Source of the DNA: Tumidithrix helvetica
Lineage (GTDB): Bacteria; Cyanobacteriota; Cyanobacteriia; Pseudanabaenales; Pseudanabaenaceae
Assembly: GCF_965232925.1 (NCBI RefSeq)
Contig: NZ_CBDDRA010000009.1
Coordinates: forward strand, 105,191-169,190
DNA length: 64,000 nucleotides
Direction: 5' to 3'
The notes below the pieces were generated by a model, which was not told where the DNA came from, made no database searches, and worked only from the letters and a program-made list of their open reading frames with translations. The stretch's first letter is position 1. Every line of letters starts with the position of its first letter. Positions 8,710 to 17,382 of this stretch are shown here, piece after piece. The position numbers and the translations under genes were made by a program.

Positions 8710-9966
8710 ATGCCTACCATCGTTATTTTTCATCTGTTGTTCTGTTGTTTGCTTTTGGCATCTACGATCGCCATTACCGAATTTAGTCGTCGTTTGTTTC
8801 GTTCTGTAACGGCTGCGCCCAAATTAGCTATTCCCGAAGCTAAAACGAATTCTTTTATATCTGATGCAGCCCCATCGATCGCGGTGGTAATTCCAGCCTA
8901 TAACGAAGAAATTAATCTTCGCAGTTGTGTAGAGGCGGTTTTACAAAGCCAGTTAAAAGCCTCCCAAACCTTAGATGTCTGGATTGCCGATGATGAGTCG
9001 AGCGATCGCACGGGAGAGATCGCGCAGCAACTAGTCAGCGAAGATCCGCGCGTCCACCTGATTTCCGTTCCACCCCGTCCCACCGATCGCGTTTGGCGAG
9101 GCAAAAACTGGGCTTGTACTCAGGCAGCAGAGCGGGTTCAGAGCGAATATCTACTATTCATCGATGCGGATGTGCGGTTAGAACCCCAAGCGATCGCGGC
9201 AGCACTGCATGAAGCCCAAACCCATCAAACCGATCTGCTGAGCATTGCCCCAGAAATTATGTGTGGATGCCTTGCAGAGTGGCTAGTACAGCCCTTAATG
9301 ATGAGCGTACTTGCCGTAGGGTTTAACTTTGACGCCGTGAATCAAGCCGACGATCCCACAGCCTTTGCGGCAGGGCCGTTTATGTTATTTCGTCGAGTGT
9401 CCTACGAAAAAATTGGTGGGCATCGCGCCGTGGCAGAGCAAATGGTTGAGGATGTAGAACTCGGTCGCCTCGTGAAGCAAAATAAACTGAAATTGCGCTA
9501 TATCCTCGGTTTAGGTCTCGTCAAAGTCAGGATGTACCAAAATTTTGCCGCTTTGTGGGAAGGCTGGACGAAAAACTATTACATGGGAGCCAATAGAAAT
9601 CTTGGTATGACGCTATATTCTGCCTTTGTGCTGAGTTTAGTTTACGTTGTGCCTTGGCTGGGGTTAATTTGGTTAGTCGTCAGCGCTCAGTTATCCGTCG
9701 TTAGTTATCGGTTATTGGAAATCGATCGCCAGTGGGTGCTGAATAGTTATTTAGCACTATGCCTGTTGACGACGATCGCGATCGCCTTGCAATATGTTTT
9801 CCGCAAGCGCAGTGTTAAGAGTTTTGGGCAGCCCTTGCGCTATTGGCTGTTAACGGGTGTAGGCGGGGCAATTGTTGTGGCGATCGCTTTGGTATCCATT
9901 ATCAAAACTGAGACTGGCTGGGGCTGGACTTGGCGGGGGCGATCGCTGTCAACGCCGAAACCCTAA
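8710..9966 (+). CDS. Membrane glycosyltransferase family 2 (CruG / HpnB-like)
   Basis: The 418-residue protein has an N-terminal membrane helix (about 5-24), a GT-A catalytic domain (about 55-270) and three C-terminal helices. Catalytic signatures are VVIPAYNEE near residue 60, DDESSDRT near 95, a FIDADVRL DXD-type motif near 150 and a late VEDVELGR. This layout matches the GT2 group that includes HpnB and CruG; CruG adds fucose at the 2'-hydroxyl of the carotenoid to make myxoxanthophyll in cyanobacteria. CruF, the partner enzyme of that pathway, is 20 kb away at 29851, which makes CruG a reasonable guess, but hopanoid or other lipid substrates are possible. Confidence 0.7.
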   Translation: MPTIVIFHLLFCCLLLASTIAITEFSRRLFRSVTAAPKLAIPEAKTNSFISDAAPSIAVVIPAYNEEINLRSCVEAVLQSQLKASQTLDVWIADDESSDRTGEIAQQLVSEDPRVHLISVPPRPTDRVWRGKNWACTQAAERVQSEYLLFIDADVRLEPQAIAAALHEAQTHQTDLLSIAPEIMCGCLAEWLVQPLMMSVLAVGFNFDAVNQADDPTAFAAGPFMLFRRVSYEKIGGHRAVAEQMVEDVELGRLVKQNKLKLRYILGLGLVKVRMYQNFAALWEGWTKNYYMGANRNLGMTLYSAFVLSLVYVVPWLGLIWLVVSAQLSVVSYRLLEIDRQWVLNSYLALCLLTTIAIALQYVFRKRSVKSFGQPLRYWLLTGVGGAIVVAIALVSIIKTETGWGWTWRGRSLSTPKP

Positions 9967-10031
9967 ACTTCAACTTTCGGTCTAGAGGATAATAGGAGTA
10001 GATTTTATAATTTCTTTATTCTAAATGCCCC

Positions 10032-11015
10032 ATGCTCATCGCTGAATCTAAGTCATGTCGAGATTTTCTTGGTGTCGATTGCGTACATTTCTATGTTGAG
10101 AATGTCGCTCGTTGGCGTAAGTGGTTTGAAGAATGCTTAGGATTTCAAACGGTGGGTACGGTGCGCGACCACGCCCACACTGAAATCTTGCAGCATGGCA
10201 CAATCCAAATCAAACTTTCTGCGCCCCTGCGCTCTAGCAGTCCTGTTGCAAAGTTTTTGCAGCACCATCCTGCGGGTGTGGGTGAGATTGCATTTAGAGT
10301 CAAGCCCGATCCTTCGCAGGGATTTGCCAGTGAATCTTCCCGTGAATCTCTACAGTTATGGGGAGATGTGACGCATCATTTTGTGACGAGCGATTCATCT
10401 TTGGCATTGGGGAACGATCGCTCATTTCATCATTCCTCTGGACTTTCTACTGGAATTTCCACTGGGAATTCTACAGAGTCCCTATTCACACATATCGATC
10501 ACTTGGTTCTCAACGTACCCGTGGGTGAAATGTGGAAGGCTGCCCATTGGTGCGAAAAGCATATGGGATTGCAGATCGGCGATCGCTTTCACATCCAAAC
10601 CGATCGTTCGGCATTAAAAAGTATCGTGATGGAGAATTGCGATCGCACCATTAAAATTCCCATTAACGAACCCTCCACGCCAAACTCTCAAATCCAAGAA
10701 TTCCTCGATTGCAATCGAGGCGCAGGCATTCAACACATTGCCCTGCATACCCATGATATTTTTCGGACGGTAGCAATCCTTAAATCGCGCGGAGTCAAGT
10801 TTTTGGAAACTTCACCTCCCATTCTTGTGGATGTACAGAATCAGGAGACGGGTCAAGCATTACTCCAAATTTTTACCCAGCCGATTTTTGACCAGCCCAC
10901 CTTCTTTTTTGAGATCATCCAGCGTCAGAACCTTGCCCAAGGCTTTGGTGAAGGCAACTTTCAGGCTTTGTTTGAAGCGATCGAACGCGAACAGATAGAA
11001 AGGAAGAGCCTTTGA
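10032..11015 (+). CDS. hppD: 4-hydroxyphenylpyruvate dioxygenase
   Basis: This vicinal-oxygen-chelate enzyme converts 4-hydroxyphenylpyruvate to homogentisate, the head group precursor of tocopherol in cyanobacteria. The C-terminal catalytic barrel keeps the three iron ligands: His157 in THIDHLVLN, His235 in GIQHIALHT and Glu294 in FFFEIIQR, followed by the diagnostic GFGEGNFQALFEAIE. At 327 residues it is somewhat shorter than most family members (about 350-380), mainly through a reduced N-terminal half and inter-domain linker. The start at 10032 (ATGCTCATC) is the first in-frame ATG. It follows the glycosyltransferase by 65 bp on the same strand. Confidence 0.9.
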   Translation: MLIAESKSCRDFLGVDCVHFYVENVARWRKWFEECLGFQTVGTVRDHAHTEILQHGTIQIKLSAPLRSSSPVAKFLQHHPAGVGEIAFRVKPDPSQGFASESSRESLQLWGDVTHHFVTSDSSLALGNDRSFHHSSGLSTGISTGNSTESLFTHIDHLVLNVPVGEMWKAAHWCEKHMGLQIGDRFHIQTDRSALKSIVMENCDRTIKIPINEPSTPNSQIQEFLDCNRGAGIQHIALHTHDIFRTVAILKSRGVKFLETSPPILVDVQNQETGQALLQIFTQPIFDQPTFFFEIIQRQNLAQGFGEGNFQALFEAIEREQIERKSL

Positions 11016-11108
11016 TCGTCAGGAAGCAGAAAGAGTTGCCGCTATAGTTCCCATTCCAAAATCACCCAGAGTAATTCTTAGGAATAACGTCAGTTCGGGT
11101 TAGAAATT

Positions 11109-11387
11109 TACCTCTCCCTCCCAACCTCCCTCGCCTTTTAGGAGAGGGAGGAGCAAGATATTTTTCTTTTTCTTAGCCCCTCTCCTCGCAGGCTATGGTG
11201 TACACACAAGTCGTCAAACCTAATTAAATCAAAAGTATATTGCCCCCTAGCCCCCAATTCTGGGGGGACAAGAACTCTTAAAGTCCCCCAGAATTGGGGG
11301 ATTTAGGGGGCTAGATCGATTGAGACGAAGACAGATTTACTTGTGTGTACACGGCAGCCTCACAGGAGAGGGGTTGGGGAGAGGTCA
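11109..11387. repeat. Nested palindromic MITE-like element
   Basis: Three inverted repeats are nested here. The outer arms are variants of CCCCTCTCCT..AGGCT at about 11178-11194 and, inverted, 11356-11374. The middle arms are GTGTACACACAAGT at 11198-11211 and its exact complement at 11339-11352. The inner arms are a CCCCCTA..CCCCCAATTCTGGGGG sequence at 11243-11266 and its complement near 11284-11311, leaving a loop of about 17 bases. There is no coding frame inside. This is the form of a non-autonomous element, possibly one inserted in another. The rest of the 407-bp gap (11016-11422) holds no gene. Confidence 0.75.
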
Positions 11388-11422
11388 TGGAGTAATTTCG
11401 ATTCCCCGATCCCCAACTCAGG

Positions 11423-12088
11423 TTAGGAATAGGTTCCGTTCGCGTGCTCAAGGTAATAGATCGCGGCTTGGGTGCGACTCTGCAGATTGAGGCGATTGAG
11501 AATGCTGGTGATGTGATTTTTTACGGTCTTTTCAGTAATAAACAGTAACTCCGCGATCGCGCGGTTACTCGACCCTTGGGCAATCAGCTTGAGAATTTCA
11601 TGCTCTCTGGGGGTAAGTTCGCTCCAGTCGAGTTCGGGTTTTGCGGCTGGCATGATGATTTTGGCGATCACTTTTTGACCTAGCCCAGGGCCTAAATGCA
11701 TATATCCCTTACGCACTGCTTGAATCGCGATCGCCAGTTCGTCTGGGGGCGTATTTTTGAGCAAATACCCTGCTGCTCCCGCTTTGAGTGCCTTTGCCAA
11801 GTCGCGATCGTCGTCATCAACGGTCAGTACCAGCACTTTGGCATCGGGAACGCGATCGCAGATGGCGCGAGTAGCCTCAATCCCATCCATGATCGGCATG
11901 TGGATGTCCATCAATACAACATCGGGTTGCATCGCTTCCGCTTGGCGGACGGCATCTTCACCATTTTCTGCCTCACCCACCACATGGAAACTGCTGTCCA
12001 CATCGAGAAGCATCGTCAGGGCACAACGGATCAGGCGTTGGTCGTCTACCAGTAAAATCCGAATCATAGCTGCGTCCATCTCCAGCAA
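11423..12088 (-). CDS. NarL/FixJ-family response regulator
   Basis: The 221-residue protein has an N-terminal receiver domain (about 8-125) with the acidic pair at LLVDDQ, the phospho-acceptor aspartate in VVLMDIHMP and the conserved lysine in YLLKNTPP. The C-terminal LuxR/GerE helix-turn-helix (about 155-215) contains LTPREHEILKLIAQGSSN and the recognition helix EKTVKNHITSIL. It should bind DNA after phosphorylation by a histidine kinase. No kinase lies next to it. The start at 12088 gives a short tail before the receiver; an internal ATG at 12067 is also possible. Confidence 0.95.
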   Translation of the reverse strand: MLEMDAAMIRILLVDDQRLIRCALTMLLDVDSSFHVVGEAENGEDAVRQAEAMQPDVVLMDIHMPIMDGIEATRAICDRVPDAKVLVLTVDDDDRDLAKALKAGAAGYLLKNTPPDELAIAIQAVRKGYMHLGPGLGQKVIAKIIMPAAKPELDWSELTPREHEILKLIAQGSSNRAIAELLFITEKTVKNHITSILNRLNLQSRTQAAIYYLEHANGTYS

Positions 12089-12298
12089 ATGCTCATAAGC
12101 TTAGCACCATAGGCTTTTTGCTCGTAGTGCATCCTTTCAGAATAGAGCAGCCTCGATGCGATCGCAAGAACGATTAGTCCTGACTTAGATCGGGACAAAA
12201 GTCCCAGACAGAATTGAGACGATAACCTCATGCGCTCCTTCGTTTCGCCCCCTAAGATTGGGCAATCGCCTTAAAGAAAGCATAGGAGGAAACCCAAG

Positions 12299-12712
12299 AT
12301 GGATGTTAAAAAACTTGTTCTCGTTGTCGAAGATAGCCCTACCCAACGGGAAGCGATCGCTTCATTGCTGCGATCGCATGGCTTTGAGGTAATTTCAACC
12401 AGCAGTGGTGGTGAGGCATTGCAGTACCTGCATGAATTCTATTTTACCCCCGATCTGATCGTACTGGATGCGATCATGCCCTACCCCAATGGCTACGAGG
12501 TCTGTCGTCGGGTACGGCAGCACAAGCGTACCCAAGCGATTCCCATCCTTCTTTGCTCTTCGCAAAGTAGTGAGTCTAGTCGCTATTGGGGGCTAAAGAA
12601 TGGAGCCGATGCCTATTTGGGCAAACCCTTCTACCCAGAAGAGTTTTTGACGACAGCGATCGATCTGCTATCCAAGGATGGGGCAACAAGCTACACCGAG
12701 AAATCCTCATAG
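12299..12712 (+). CDS. Single-domain CheY/PatA-type response regulator
   Basis: This 137-residue protein is a receiver domain with no output domain. The acidic patch is VVEDSPTQRE, the phospho-acceptor aspartate is in LIVLDAIMP, and the conserved lysine is in AYLGKPFYP. An unusually strong ribosome binding site (AGGAGGAAA) lies 7 bp before the ATG, which suggests good expression. It is divergent from the NarL-type regulator with a 210-bp shared promoter region. Proteins of this type often work in pilus-motility or phosphorelay chains, but a partner cannot be named here. Confidence 0.9.
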   Translation: MDVKKLVLVVEDSPTQREAIASLLRSHGFEVISTSSGGEALQYLHEFYFTPDLIVLDAIMPYPNGYEVCRRVRQHKRTQAIPILLCSSQSSESSRYWGLKNGADAYLGKPFYPEEFLTTAIDLLSKDGATSYTEKSS

Positions 12713-12868
12713 GTCGAGCAAGGTAGCTTTGTCTGCTGCATCAGCGCGATCGCAACTAGGGATTAGCGCTCATTATGCAAATTTAAAGGTTTCTATGCTA
12801 TAAATTGTCAGAAAAAACTGGGAATAATCAAGTAAAATACGCCCACTCAACGCACTGGCAATACCAAT

Positions 12869-13711
12869 ATGGTTAGACACAGGATCGCACCCCCAACGGA
12901 GATTGTCATTGAGGCAGGTCGAACTGAAAAACAATACTGGCAAGATCTATGGAATTATCGAGAACTATTTTACTTTCTGGCATGGCGTGACATTCTCGTA
13001 CGTTACAAGCAAACAGCGATCGGCATTGCTTGGGCATTGATTCGTCCATTCCTGACGATGGTTGTGTTTTCGGTTGTATTTGGACAACTCGCAAAGCTCC
13101 CTTCCGAAGGTGCACCCTATCCCATTTTGGTGTTTGCCGCCCTATTGCCTTGGCAGTTTTTTGCCAATGCCCTGTCGGAAAGTAGTAACAGTTTAATCAG
13201 TAACGCCAATTTAATCTCTAAGGTTTACTTTCCTCGGCTCATCGTTCCTACGAGTACTGTGATTGTTAGCTTTGTTGATTTTCTGATTTCAGGCATGATT
13301 TTGCTAGCGCTGATGATTTGGTACAGTTTTATCCCCAGTTGGCGCATTTTCACACTGCCGCTGTTTGTGGCGATCGCCTTGGCAGCTTCTATGGGTGCAG
13401 GTTTATGGTTAGCAGCCCTAAATGTCAAATATCGAGACTTTCGCTATATCGTGCCGTTTATCGTGCAATTTGGTCTATATATTTCTCCTGTGGGTTTTAG
13501 TAGCAACATTGTGTCAGAGCAATGGCGATGGCTTTACTCGCTCAACCCGATGGTGGGTGTAATTGATGGCTTCCGCTGGGCAATTTTGGGCGGTGAAACG
13601 AAACTTCATCTCATGGGCTTTAGTCTGTCCTGTGGGTTTGTTTTCGTACTACTGATAACAGGCATCTGGTACTTCCGTAAAACCGAACGCACCTTTGCAG
13701 ATGTGATTTAA
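12869..13711 (+). CDS. ABC-2 type permease for polysaccharide export (Wzm/RfbA type)
   Basis: The 280-residue inner-membrane protein has the six-helix ABC-2 layout, with the N-terminal amphipathic segment YRELFYFLAWRDILVRYKQT typical of O-antigen and teichoic-acid exporters. Membrane segments start near residues 52, 83, 130, 160, 192 and 250. The late LNPMVGVIDGFRWAILG is also diagnostic. It pairs with the ATPase gene 22 bp downstream to move an undecaprenyl-linked glycan across the inner membrane. It opens a co-directional cluster of seven genes to 19450. Confidence 0.93.
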   Translation: MVRHRIAPPTEIVIEAGRTEKQYWQDLWNYRELFYFLAWRDILVRYKQTAIGIAWALIRPFLTMVVFSVVFGQLAKLPSEGAPYPILVFAALLPWQFFANALSESSNSLISNANLISKVYFPRLIVPTSTVIVSFVDFLISGMILLALMIWYSFIPSWRIFTLPLFVAIALAASMGAGLWLAALNVKYRDFRYIVPFIVQFGLYISPVGFSSNIVSEQWRWLYSLNPMVGVIDGFRWAILGGETKLHLMGFSLSCGFVFVLLITGIWYFRKTERTFADVI

Positions 13712-13733
13712 CAGAAAAATTCCAGAGGAAAAG

Positions 13734-15005
13734 ATGTCTGACACGATTATTCAAGTCGAGAATCTTAGTAAGAAATACATCATTGGACATCAGCATCAAA
13801 AGCGTTATGTGGCTTTGCGGGATGTTTTGGCGGATGGCGCGAAGTCTCTCATGCAGAAACTGAGATATCCGAGTAAGCCACAACTCGATCCCGATCGCGA
13901 AGAATTTTGGGCATTAAAAGATGTTTCCTTTGAGGTAAAACGGGGCGATCGCGTCGGTATTATTGGTCGAAACGGCGCAGGCAAATCCACTCTACTAAAA
14001 ATCCTCAGTCGGATTACAGAGCCTACAGGAGGACGAATTGCAATTAAAGGTAGGGTTGCTAGTTTATTAGAAGTAGGAACTGGGTTTCATCCCGAATTAA
14101 CGGGGAGAGAGAATATCTTTCTCAATGGGGCAATCTTAGGCATGACAAGGGTTGAGATCTATCGAAAGTTTGATGAGATCGTGCAATTTGCAGAGATTGA
14201 GAAATTCCTAGATACCCCTGTAAAACATTATTCTTCTGGGATGTATATCAGACTGGCGTTTGCAGTTGCCGCCCATTTGGAACCAGAGCTTCTAATCGTG
14301 GATGAAGTCCTCGCCGTCGGTGACGCGGCTTTCCAGAAAAAATGTATGGGTAAAATGGAAGAGGTGAGCACGCAAGGACGCACAATTCTATTTGTCAGCC
14401 ATAATAGCAGCGCGATCGCCAATCTATGTGACAAAGGACTGGTACTAGAACATGGACGTGCGATCGCCTACACGAGCAGCCTTAAAGCTTTGAACATTTA
14501 TGCGAATGCACTCAATCAAAATTTCTATGTCGGCGAGCGGAAACGAGATAAACCTTCGATTCTCAAGGTGGAAGTAGAACAGTCAGCCCTTGAGCAAGGC
14601 GATCTGAAGATCGTGGTGCGCTTCACATCGCCTTGGGTGTTAGATCCGCCGCTACTTGGAGTTGTCGTCTATACGTTGTACGGGATGCCTTTGTTTGGAA
14701 TTAATACATGGCAGTCGGTTGATGCTCTTTATCCCATGAGTTCTGGCATTGCCACATTGACCGTAAAGAATTTGCCCCTGCATTCTGGCACATACAAAAT
14801 TTCTGTCTGGCTGGGTGAAAAGAAACAAAGCTACGATGTTAAAACCGATATTCTCACCTTTGACTTTATTTCACCCGATGTTTTACCTGGCGATTTATCT
14901 GCGGATGTAATTGGGACTGTCAACGTCAAAGGGAGCTGGAGCCTGAAAGAGGACATTTTGGCTTCAGGCACTGAGATCTATGAAACCCAGGGGAGTAAGG
15001 CATGA
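13734..15005 (+). CDS. ABC transporter ATPase for polysaccharide export with C-terminal domain (Wzt type)
   Basis: Residues 1-250 form the nucleotide-binding domain: Walker A GRNGAGKST at 78-86, signature YSSGMYIRLAFA, Walker B LLIVDEVLAVGD and the SHNSSAI switch histidine. An N-terminal extension of about 50 residues precedes Walker A, as in exporter ATPases of this class. Residues 275-423 form an extra beta-rich domain of the Wzt C-terminal kind. In E. coli O9a that domain recognises the chemically capped end of the glycan before export. Its presence, and the methyltransferase gene overlapping the stop codon by 4 bp, suggest a similar end-capped polymer here; that is inference. Confidence 0.93.
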   Translation: MSDTIIQVENLSKKYIIGHQHQKRYVALRDVLADGAKSLMQKLRYPSKPQLDPDREEFWALKDVSFEVKRGDRVGIIGRNGAGKSTLLKILSRITEPTGGRIAIKGRVASLLEVGTGFHPELTGRENIFLNGAILGMTRVEIYRKFDEIVQFAEIEKFLDTPVKHYSSGMYIRLAFAVAAHLEPELLIVDEVLAVGDAAFQKKCMGKMEEVSTQGRTILFVSHNSSAIANLCDKGLVLEHGRAIAYTSSLKALNIYANALNQNFYVGERKRDKPSILKVEVEQSALEQGDLKIVVRFTSPWVLDPPLLGVVVYTLYGMPLFGINTWQSVDALYPMSSGIATLTVKNLPLHSGTYKISVWLGEKKQSYDVKTDILTFDFISPDVLPGDLSADVIGTVNVKGSWSLKEDILASGTEIYETQGSKA

Positions 15006-15748
15006 AAGAGATTCCAGTAAAGTTATTTAGGAGATATAAGCTGTTCGTAAATCGCTTAAAATACACCAGAATTTTCTGGAAGTTTCAGCCGTTTACGATG
15101 CTCTCTCCTCATTCCTATATCCGCAATTTGTGTCTTGTCGAGCGCTTTCGGCATATAGATGGCATTGTGGTCGAGTGTGGGGTTTGGAAAGGCGGAACGA
15201 TCGCGGGTATTGCGGAGCTTTTAGGGGCTGAGCGAGAGTATTATCTATTTGATAGTTTTGCTGGAATTCCTGCGCCTCAAGAGATTGATGGGCAAGCAGC
15301 CTTACAATGGCAACAAGACAAAGACTCGCCCCACTATCATGATAACTGTAGGGTGTCAGAGGATGTTGCCTGCGAAGCAATGGCCCGCGCTGGGGCAAAA
15401 CATTTCCATACCATGAAAGGATTTTTCGAGGAAACACTTCCTCAATTTTGCCCCCAAAAGCCAATCGCCATCTTAAGGTTAGATGCGGACTGGTACGACT
15501 CCACCATGCTCTGCTTGCAATATTTATATCCCTACATTGCAGAAGGAGGTGTGATTATTTTGGATGACTATTACACGTTTGATGGCTGTGCTAGGGCTGT
15601 GCATGATTTTCTTTCGGCACGATCGCTGACCGAGCGCGTTCATCAGTTTGAGCATGATGTTTGTTTTTTGGTAAAGCGTTCCCCTGTTGAGCCCGTAGAA
15701 CCGCTCAATTCCATTCCAGGGACATTTAAAAAATTGGAGCGATCGTGA
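15002..15748 (+). CDS. TylF/MycF-family O-methyltransferase
   Basis: The 248-residue protein resembles the SAM-dependent TylF (macrocin O-methyltransferase) group. Features are VVECGVWKGGTIAGIAELL (SAM-binding loop, about residue 56), LFDSFAGIP near 83, ILRLDADWYDST near 158 with probable metal-binding aspartates, and GVIILDDYYTF near 183 (second metal aspartates). Members methylate sugar hydroxyls using a divalent metal. The ATG overlaps the end of the Wzt-like gene (ATGA), so translation is probably coupled. A role in methylating a sugar of the exported glycan fits the context. Confidence 0.85.
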   Translation: MKEIPVKLFRRYKLFVNRLKYTRIFWKFQPFTMLSPHSYIRNLCLVERFRHIDGIVVECGVWKGGTIAGIAELLGAEREYYLFDSFAGIPAPQEIDGQAALQWQQDKDSPHYHDNCRVSEDVACEAMARAGAKHFHTMKGFFEETLPQFCPQKPIAILRLDADWYDSTMLCLQYLYPYIAEGGVIILDDYYTFDGCARAVHDFLSARSLTERVHQFEHDVCFLVKRSPVEPVEPLNSIPGTFKKLERS

Positions 15749-16299
15749 GTAAACTTTGCTATCGATGGCATAAACTACAGAGCAAATGGCGAACTTTTTG
15801 CCTTAGAAGTGCGGGCGTAGAAATTGGAGCTGCCTGTGCGATCGCAGAAGGAGTCACGGTGCGTCGTGATAGTTTACCCTACAAACTCGGACAAGTTCGG
15901 ATTGGTGCTGGCGTGGAATTAAGTCGAGGTGTAATTTTGGACTGCTGGGGTGGAAATATTACGCTAGACGATCGCGTCTTTTTGGGACCCTACGCGATCG
16001 TCTACGGACATGGAGATGTCTCTATTGGTAAAAATAGCCTGATCGCGATGCACTGTCGCATTCTTTCATCAAATCATACGATTCCCGAACGTCATGTGGG
16101 AATTAGATCGCAGCCCGACATCTTACTACCTGTGACGATTGGTGAAGATGTCTGGTTGGGAGCAGGCGTAACCATTTTAGGCGGAATTACCGTTGCAGAT
16201 GGTTGTGTTGTGGGAGCTGGTGCAGTCGTGACAAAAAATTTGCCACCTTATTCAGTTGCTGTTGGTGTACCTGCTCAAGTCGTGAGAGAGCGTCCATGA
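15745..16299 (+). CDS. Hexapeptide-repeat acyltransferase (LbH)
   Basis: The 184-residue protein is a left-handed beta-helix with repeated hexapeptides, for example LDDRVFLGPYAIVYG, VSIGKNSLIAM and VTIGEDVWLGAGVTILGG. The histidine in the SSNHTIPE segment is the usual catalytic position in the galactoside/serine O-acetyltransferase group. It likely acetylates a sugar of the surface glycan. The start is GTG overlapping the previous stop by 4 bp (GTGA), and its own stop overlaps the next start, so three genes form a tightly coupled unit. Confidence 0.9.
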   Translation: MSKLCYRWHKLQSKWRTFCLRSAGVEIGAACAIAEGVTVRRDSLPYKLGQVRIGAGVELSRGVILDCWGGNITLDDRVFLGPYAIVYGHGDVSIGKNSLIAMHCRILSSNHTIPERHVGIRSQPDILLPVTIGEDVWLGAGVTILGGITVADGCVVGAGAVVTKNLPPYSVAVGVPAQVVRERP

Positions 16300-17276
16300 A
16301 ACCCCTGCTATCTGTTATTATTCCTACCCATAATCCCCATCGAGATCGGCTAGAGAGAAGCTTGAAAGGGCTACAACGACAAACTTTAGAATCTGAGAAC
16401 TGGGAATTAATTCTGGTGGATAATGCCACTCGCGATCTCGACTATCTCTCTCGTTTCGATCTGAGATGGCATCCCAACGCGAGGGTGATTCGTGAAGATC
16501 GGCTAGGCTTAACTTGGGCGAGAATTGCAGGAATTCAAGCCAGTCAGGGTGACTACCTTGTGTTTGTTGACGATGATAATGTCTTACATCCCAACTATTT
16601 GAGGTATGCGATCGCCATCTTTGGGGTAAATCAGCAGTTAGGCGCGATCGCGGGCAAAATCTTGCCAGAATTTGCAGTCGAGCCTCCAGACTGGATCGGG
16701 GATTCTTTTCGTCGTTGTCTGGCGTTAAGGGATCTAGGCGATCGGGAATTGGTTTACCCTTCCGCACAAGAGCCTCTCGAGCCTTTACGGCATCCAGATT
16801 TCTTACCTGTGGGCGCGGGTATGGCGTTGAGGCGATCGGCGGTAAATACCTACGTCGAGCGATTCACCACAGGCACTTTAGACTTGCAAAAGTTCCCTTT
16901 AGATCGCACGGGTCGTAGCTTAAGCTCTGGAGGTGATTGCGATCTTAATTTGACTGTAATTACATCGGGCTGGCAAGCAGGGTACTTCCCACAATTGCAG
17001 CTAACTCATCTTATTCCCTCTGAGCGTTTGACCAAAGATTATTTAGCAAAACTGAACTATGGAAGTTCTCGCTCTTGGGTTCAAGTATTAGCCATTCATG
17101 GCATTTGTCCTTGGCAACCCATTCCCTTATGGAGTGTTATCCCTCGCCAGATCAAAGCGTTTTTTAGCGGTCAAGCTTGGCGAGATCCTACTGCTTATAT
17201 AAGATGGCGTGGAGCCTGCGGTATTTTTGTTGGATTGAGCGAGTTGGATGAATTAGAGCAAACACAAAAAAACTAA
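16296..17276 (+). CDS. Glycosyltransferase family 2
   Basis: I take the ATG at 16296, which overlaps the acyltransferase stop (ATGA) and places the GT-A motif LLSVIIPTHNPHRD at residue 4, as expected; longer in-frame starts reach into the previous gene. The 326-residue product has LILVDNATRDLDY near 45, VFVDDDNVLHPNY (DXD-type metal site) near 92 and a GGDCDLNLTVITSGW acceptor-side segment near 217. It should add a sugar to the growing glycan on the cytoplasmic side of the membrane. The donor sugar is unknown. Confidence 0.9.
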   Translation: MKPLLSVIIPTHNPHRDRLERSLKGLQRQTLESENWELILVDNATRDLDYLSRFDLRWHPNARVIREDRLGLTWARIAGIQASQGDYLVFVDDDNVLHPNYLRYAIAIFGVNQQLGAIAGKILPEFAVEPPDWIGDSFRRCLALRDLGDRELVYPSAQEPLEPLRHPDFLPVGAGMALRRSAVNTYVERFTTGTLDLQKFPLDRTGRSLSSGGDCDLNLTVITSGWQAGYFPQLQLTHLIPSERLTKDYLAKLNYGSSRSWVQVLAIHGICPWQPIPLWSVIPRQIKAFFSGQAWRDPTAYIRWRGACGIFVGLSELDELEQTQKN

Positions 17277-17382
17277 ACAGCATTAATTTATGGCTCCTCT
17301 TTTAGTTGAAACTTTTGTCCCATCAGCTTTTTAAAAATAATGACATAGAAATACACTTCATCAATTTCCATCAAGAGAAATC

